Of a DNA stretch of 16,905 nt, positions 14,231 to 16,905 are shown piece by piece. Below the pieces are notes generated by a model, which searched no databases, was not told the DNA's origin, and saw only the letters and a list, made by a program, of their open reading frames with translations. Numbering within the stretch: the first letter of the stretch is position 1; the number at the start of each line of letters is the position of its first letter. Position numbers and translations under genes: made by a program. This DNA is from a bacterium (GTDB taxonomy: Bacteria > UBP15 > UBA6099 > DSWB01), in the NCBI GenBank assembly GCA_020061125.1, contig JAGUYV010000033.1, positions 1 to 16,905 of the forward strand, given 5' to 3'.

Positions 14231-14262
14231 AAAAAACCCGGCGGCCGTGAAAGCCGCCGGGT
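14231..14262 (-). terminator. Intrinsic terminator of the FecR gene
   Basis: On the - strand ACCCGGCGGC (14262-14253) and GCCGCCGGGT (14245-14236) make a perfect 10-bp GC-rich stem with a 7-nt loop, followed by a run of T (complement of A14231-14236). It lies 17 nt after the FecR stop and ends 8 nt before the next gene's ATG. Confidence 0.88.
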
Positions 14263-14279
14263 TGTATGCATGCCGTCGT

Positions 14280-15218
14280 TTAGCGTTCTTCGAACTGCAC
14301 ATCCGCGCTGATGGTGATCTCCTCGCGGACCGTGGTGGTGATCTCGATGACGACCAGACCTTTTTCGTTGCTGGTGACCTCGAGGGTCTGGGCGCCGTTC
14401 TGCAGGAAGGTGGCCGAGCCGCCCAGGTTCAGAATGTAAGTGACTGCGCCGTTGTAGGCCTTGCCGTTTTCCAGGAACTGAACCGTGACGGTTGCCTTGG
14501 CGCCGGGCTGAAGGGTCGGGGGATCGATTTTGATGTTGAGATCGTAGATGGCGTTGCCCGCGTCCAGCGCGCCCTCGATGCCGCCGGCCAGACCGGCTTG
14601 CAATTCATCAGCGGGAATCTGGCTGGCGTTGGCCGGGCGCGCCGCGCCCTGCTTGACTTCGGTGCGATGGTTCTGGCGCACGGCCACCTGGTAGGCGGGA
14701 TCGTTGCGCTGGTGCACGGCCACTTCACCCTCGAACACATCGAAGGTGCTGTCCGTGGACTGTTCCACTTCGGTGGAGAAATAGGTGCCGCGCACGCCGG
14801 CCACTGCGGTCGGGGTGCCCACATTGAACTTGTCCCGGGCCACATCTAGCTTTTTGACCTTGTTCCAGCTCTTGCCCACTTCCACATCCATGCCCGTGTC
14901 CTTGCCGCGCAGCGACCGGTTCAGTTTTTGAATGGTCAGCGTGGACAGGGAGGTGAGCTGGTTGATGGAACCGTCGTCCAGCTTGATGACGACCTTGGAT
15001 CCGGACTTGGTGCGCACAATGTCGCCCTCGTTCAGAACCATGCCTTTGCTCGCCGCAACCCATTTGGATGTGCCGTTTTTCTTGACTTCCACGGTGCCGC
15101 TCATGCTCTCGACCGTGGCTCGCCGCGTGCTCAATGCTGTGAGGTTCATGGCATAGACCACAAAGAACCCTGCTACAAGAGCCAGAGCCAATCCGATCTT
15201 TTTGTAATTGGTTTTCAT
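14280..15218 (-). CDS. FecR domain protein with Ig-like C-terminus
   Basis: The protein is 312 aa from ATG 15218, chosen for a strong GGAGGGGGAGA ribosome-binding region just upstream; an in-frame ATG at 15317 would lie upstream of the predicted promoter start and is rejected. Residues 8-24 (IGLALALVAGFFVVYAM) are a signal peptide or anchor. A clear FecR domain follows (about 35-165): GDIVRTKSGSKVVIKLDDGS, then the hallmark PTAVAGVRGTYFSTEV and FDVFEGEVAVH. The C-terminal ~80 residues are beta-rich and Ig-like (IDPPTLQPGAKATVTVQF). In classical systems FecR is an inner-membrane anti-sigma regulator. Here there is no cytoplasmic regulator part and no ECF sigma gene in view, so an extracytoplasmic structural or binding role is more likely. 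The gene has its own promoter and terminator. Confidence 0.9.
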   Translation of the reverse strand: MKTNYKKIGLALALVAGFFVVYAMNLTALSTRRATVESMSGTVEVKKNGTSKWVAASKGMVLNEGDIVRTKSGSKVVIKLDDGSINQLTSLSTLTIQKLNRSLRGKDTGMDVEVGKSWNKVKKLDVARDKFNVGTPTAVAGVRGTYFSTEVEQSTDSTFDVFEGEVAVHQRNDPAYQVAVRQNHRTEVKQGAARPANASQIPADELQAGLAGGIEGALDAGNAIYDLNIKIDPPTLQPGAKATVTVQFLENGKAYNGAVTYILNLGGSATFLQNGAQTLEVTSNEKGLVVIEITTTVREEITISADVQFEER

Positions 15219-15300
15219 GAGAATCTCCCCCTCCGGGTTTTTATCATGTTCTTTATAACGATACAATGAACATATAAGTCCATTTGTTTCATTATTATCT

Positions 15301-15329
15301 ATTATACTCCTGTTCAAACCAAAAGTGAA
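15301..15329 (-). promoter_or_regulatory. Sigma-70-type promoter for the FecR gene
   Basis: On the - strand TTCACT (15329-15324), a 17-nt spacer and a perfect TATAAT (15306-15301). Expected transcription start is near 15294, giving a leader of about 75 nt that contains the strong ribosome-binding site. The surroundings are AT-rich, in contrast with the GC-rich coding DNA. Confidence 0.7.
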
Positions 15330-15408
15330 ACTTTTTTGTACGGAAAAATCTTACGGATTTCGCGCCACCCGCCCGTCTCTTTATAAATACTGAAATCGCT
15401 CAAAAACA

Positions 15409-16905
15409 TCAGTAAAATATGGCATATTTGAATTGGTAATAAGTCTCGTCGTAGAGGATGAAATTGTTGTACATCATTTCAAAGTTCATTTCTGTGTTGG
15501 TGTCGGGGTTGACTTTGCCCCAGCGCAGCTTCGTGGTTGTGCGGTCCAGGGTCGGCTGAACCTTGTTGATGTACTCCTGGGCCACACGCATGTCGCTCCA
15601 GTCGGACAGCTCATACGCAATCGTGAATACATTCTTGGTTTCCGGTCCGAAGACATTGTTGTTGAGCTTGGTGAGAGAATACAAAAGTTCCGTGCGTTCG
15701 TAAACCGGTGTTCTCAAGTTCAGAGTGAGCAGGCGTTCCATTTCCGGATCGCGCAGATTGCGCAGCTTTCGCTCTTTCTTGTACCCAATCTGCGAGCGCA
15801 CGCTGCCGAACTCGTGGCGGATATCCACTTCGTTGGAGAAGGTGTCTTTGAACGAATCTCCTTTATCATAATAGGTAAGCCGGTAGCGGTATTCGAGGGT
15901 TGTGGTGGGCCTTTCCGGGAACGGCAGATATTTGACGATCACGGGAACGGAAACGGTGTGGCTTCCGCCGTCGCGGAAGGTTCTGCGCCTGAAGCCGAGC
16001 ACCGTGGTCATGCGCCTGCTGTTTTTGTATTGCAGGGAGGTGTTGAACTCCACAAGCCCGTTTGACGCGAATCCGCCTTCGGTGCGGAAGTTGGAACCGA
16101 CGCTTTCATATTTGGCCGTGGCGTAGGCTTTGTCTTTTCTCCAAGTGGCTTCGAGGCGGTAGGCCATGGCGTCGGCCAGGTCGGTGTACCGGCTCTGCGC
16201 CCATTCCATTTTGGTTTCGCCGTAGGCGTATTTCTTGCTGGCGTCTATTCCGAACAGGCCGCTGCTGGTGTCCACGCCGCCGCGCACGGTATTCATGTGG
16301 GTGCCCACATAGTGCGCGCCCCAGGACATGCCGCTCGGGGTCACGCTCTGGTAACGGATACCGTAAATGTCTATATTTTTCCCCGCGCGCGGGGTTTTGA
16401 ATTTGCCGCCGAACAGGTGATAGGAGTTTCCGGAACCGATCTTGTTCTCGAACTCTCCCCCGTACAGGCGCTGTCCGGTGAGGGAGTATGTCGTGTACTT
16501 GGGATTGATGTCGTACATGGACAGGCGCTTGGACTCGTCCTGGAGCGAGACATTGAAATTTTTGAGCATGGTGAAGGACTCGGAGTCGTCGCCGTCGCTG
16601 GTGCCTTCCATGCGCATATTGACATTAAGCGACGGGAAGGTGAACCATCCGCGGCCCGGGCGGCTGTTCATGGCGGTCTGGGAGCGCACGCCGAGGTTGT
16701 AAATATAGGCGTTGCGGGGCCGCTGCGAACTGGAATCCTTGTCCCCGTCCACGGACATATTCTCGAATCCGTACATGATGTTCCAGGCGTACTCGAAACC
16801 GCCCTGGAACGGTTCATCTTCGGACTGTTCAGCGGCGAGCTGCGCCCCGGCGTCCGGCGCGGCGCCGTCCGGCCCTGTCATGGAACCGGCGCGCGCAGCG
16901 GTTTC
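15409..16905 (-). CDS. Outer-membrane beta-barrel protein (5' end outside window)
   Basis: The frame is open to the right edge, giving 498 residues. The ATG at 16881 has no ribosome-binding site and the frame stays open beyond it, so the N-terminus with its signal peptide is probably missing. The C-terminal ~460 residues show repeated amphipathic strands alternating aromatic and polar residues (YRLEATWRKDKAYATAKYES, TTTLEYRYRLTYYDKGDS, FTIAYELSDWSDMRVAQEY). The last strand is YYQFKYAIFY, ending in an aromatic residue as BamA-recognised barrel proteins do. Loops are rich in D, G, S and N. I do not recognise the family. No intrinsic terminator is seen after the stop, 80 nt before the FecR promoter -35. 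Location upstream of FecR and surface proteins suggests a joint envelope role. Confidence 0.75.
   Translation of the reverse strand, partial: ETAARAGSMTGPDGAAPDAGAQLAAEQSEDEPFQGGFEYAWNIMYGFENMSVDGDKDSSSQRPRNAYIYNLGVRSQTAMNSRPGRGWFTFPSLNVNMRMEGTSDGDDSESFTMLKNFNVSLQDESKRLSMYDINPKYTTYSLTGQRLYGGEFENKIGSGNSYHLFGGKFKTPRAGKNIDIYGIRYQSVTPSGMSWGAHYVGTHMNTVRGGVDTSSGLFGIDASKKYAYGETKMEWAQSRYTDLADAMAYRLEATWRKDKAYATAKYESVGSNFRTEGGFASNGLVEFNTSLQYKNSRRMTTVLGFRRRTFRDGGSHTVSVPVIVKYLPFPERPTTTLEYRYRLTYYDKGDSFKDTFSNEVDIRHEFGSVRSQIGYKKERKLRNLRDPEMERLLTLNLRTPVYERTELLYSLTKLNNNVFGPETKNVFTIAYELSDWSDMRVAQEYINKVQPTLDRTTTKLRWGKVNPDTNTEMNFEMMYNNFILYDETYYQFKYAIFY

Noticed and set aside
14224-14271. Longer N-terminus of the FecR-like/Big_1 protein starting at 14271
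   Set aside because: Its extra residues are encoded by the terminator hairpin and T-run. The start at 14223 gives a proper signal peptide.
1-16905. CRISPR arrays, tRNA or rRNA genes, insertion sequences, prophage genes
   Set aside because: None was seen on reading through the window. No regularly spaced repeats, cloverleaf regions or transposase/integrase motifs were found.

Overview
The window looks like chromosomal DNA of a GC-rich, diderm, probably flagellated bacterium. An outer-membrane beta-barrel protein, a Gly-rich lipoprotein, FecR-domain surface proteins and a flagellin gene support this. No rRNA, tRNA, phage or insertion sequence was seen, so the phylum cannot be fixed. An uncultured proteobacterium-like or candidate-phylum lineage is a reasonable guess and no more.

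Layout. (1) 3-335, + strand: the C-terminal end of a double zinc-ribbon protein. (2) 336-605: a leader with a perfect 13-bp inverted repeat and a second hairpin. (3) 606-2323, + strand: three tightly spaced genes, namely a divergent MoaE-like protein that lacks one expected catalytic lysine, an unrecognised 235-residue protein, and a small membrane-anchored protein. (4) 2352-8354, - strand: a likely operon of a CPA2 cation/proton antiporter fused to a PTS EIIA domain, a MoxR AAA+ ATPase, a DUF58 protein and a TgpA-type membrane transglutaminase. (5) 8355-8773: a divergent control region with a sigma-28-like promoter pointing right and an extended -10 promoter pointing left. (6) 8774-10528, + strand: a flagellin whose variable region is replaced by a TolB/PD40-type beta-propeller. 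(7) 10532-16905, - strand: an envelope cluster of a beta-barrel protein (running off the right edge), a FecR protein with its own promoter and terminator, a second FecR-like multidomain protein with a Big_1-like end, and a YncE-like propeller lipoprotein that converges on the flagellin gene.

The most striking object is the flagellin-propeller hybrid. The conserved flagellin N- and C-terminal helical regions are both present, and seven PD40 units of 43-45 residues sit exactly where the surface-exposed D2/D3 region belongs. If it polymerises, the filament surface would be tiled with propellers. Such domains commonly bind proteins, ligands or glycans, but the function here is not known. The MoxR-DUF58-TgpA set is a known gene association of unclear function. 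Placing it under a phosphorylatable antiporter suggests an envelope or ion-stress role, which is inference. The right-hand cluster carries FecR domains without an ECF sigma factor in view and is more likely a surface or envelope assembly than an iron-signalling system.
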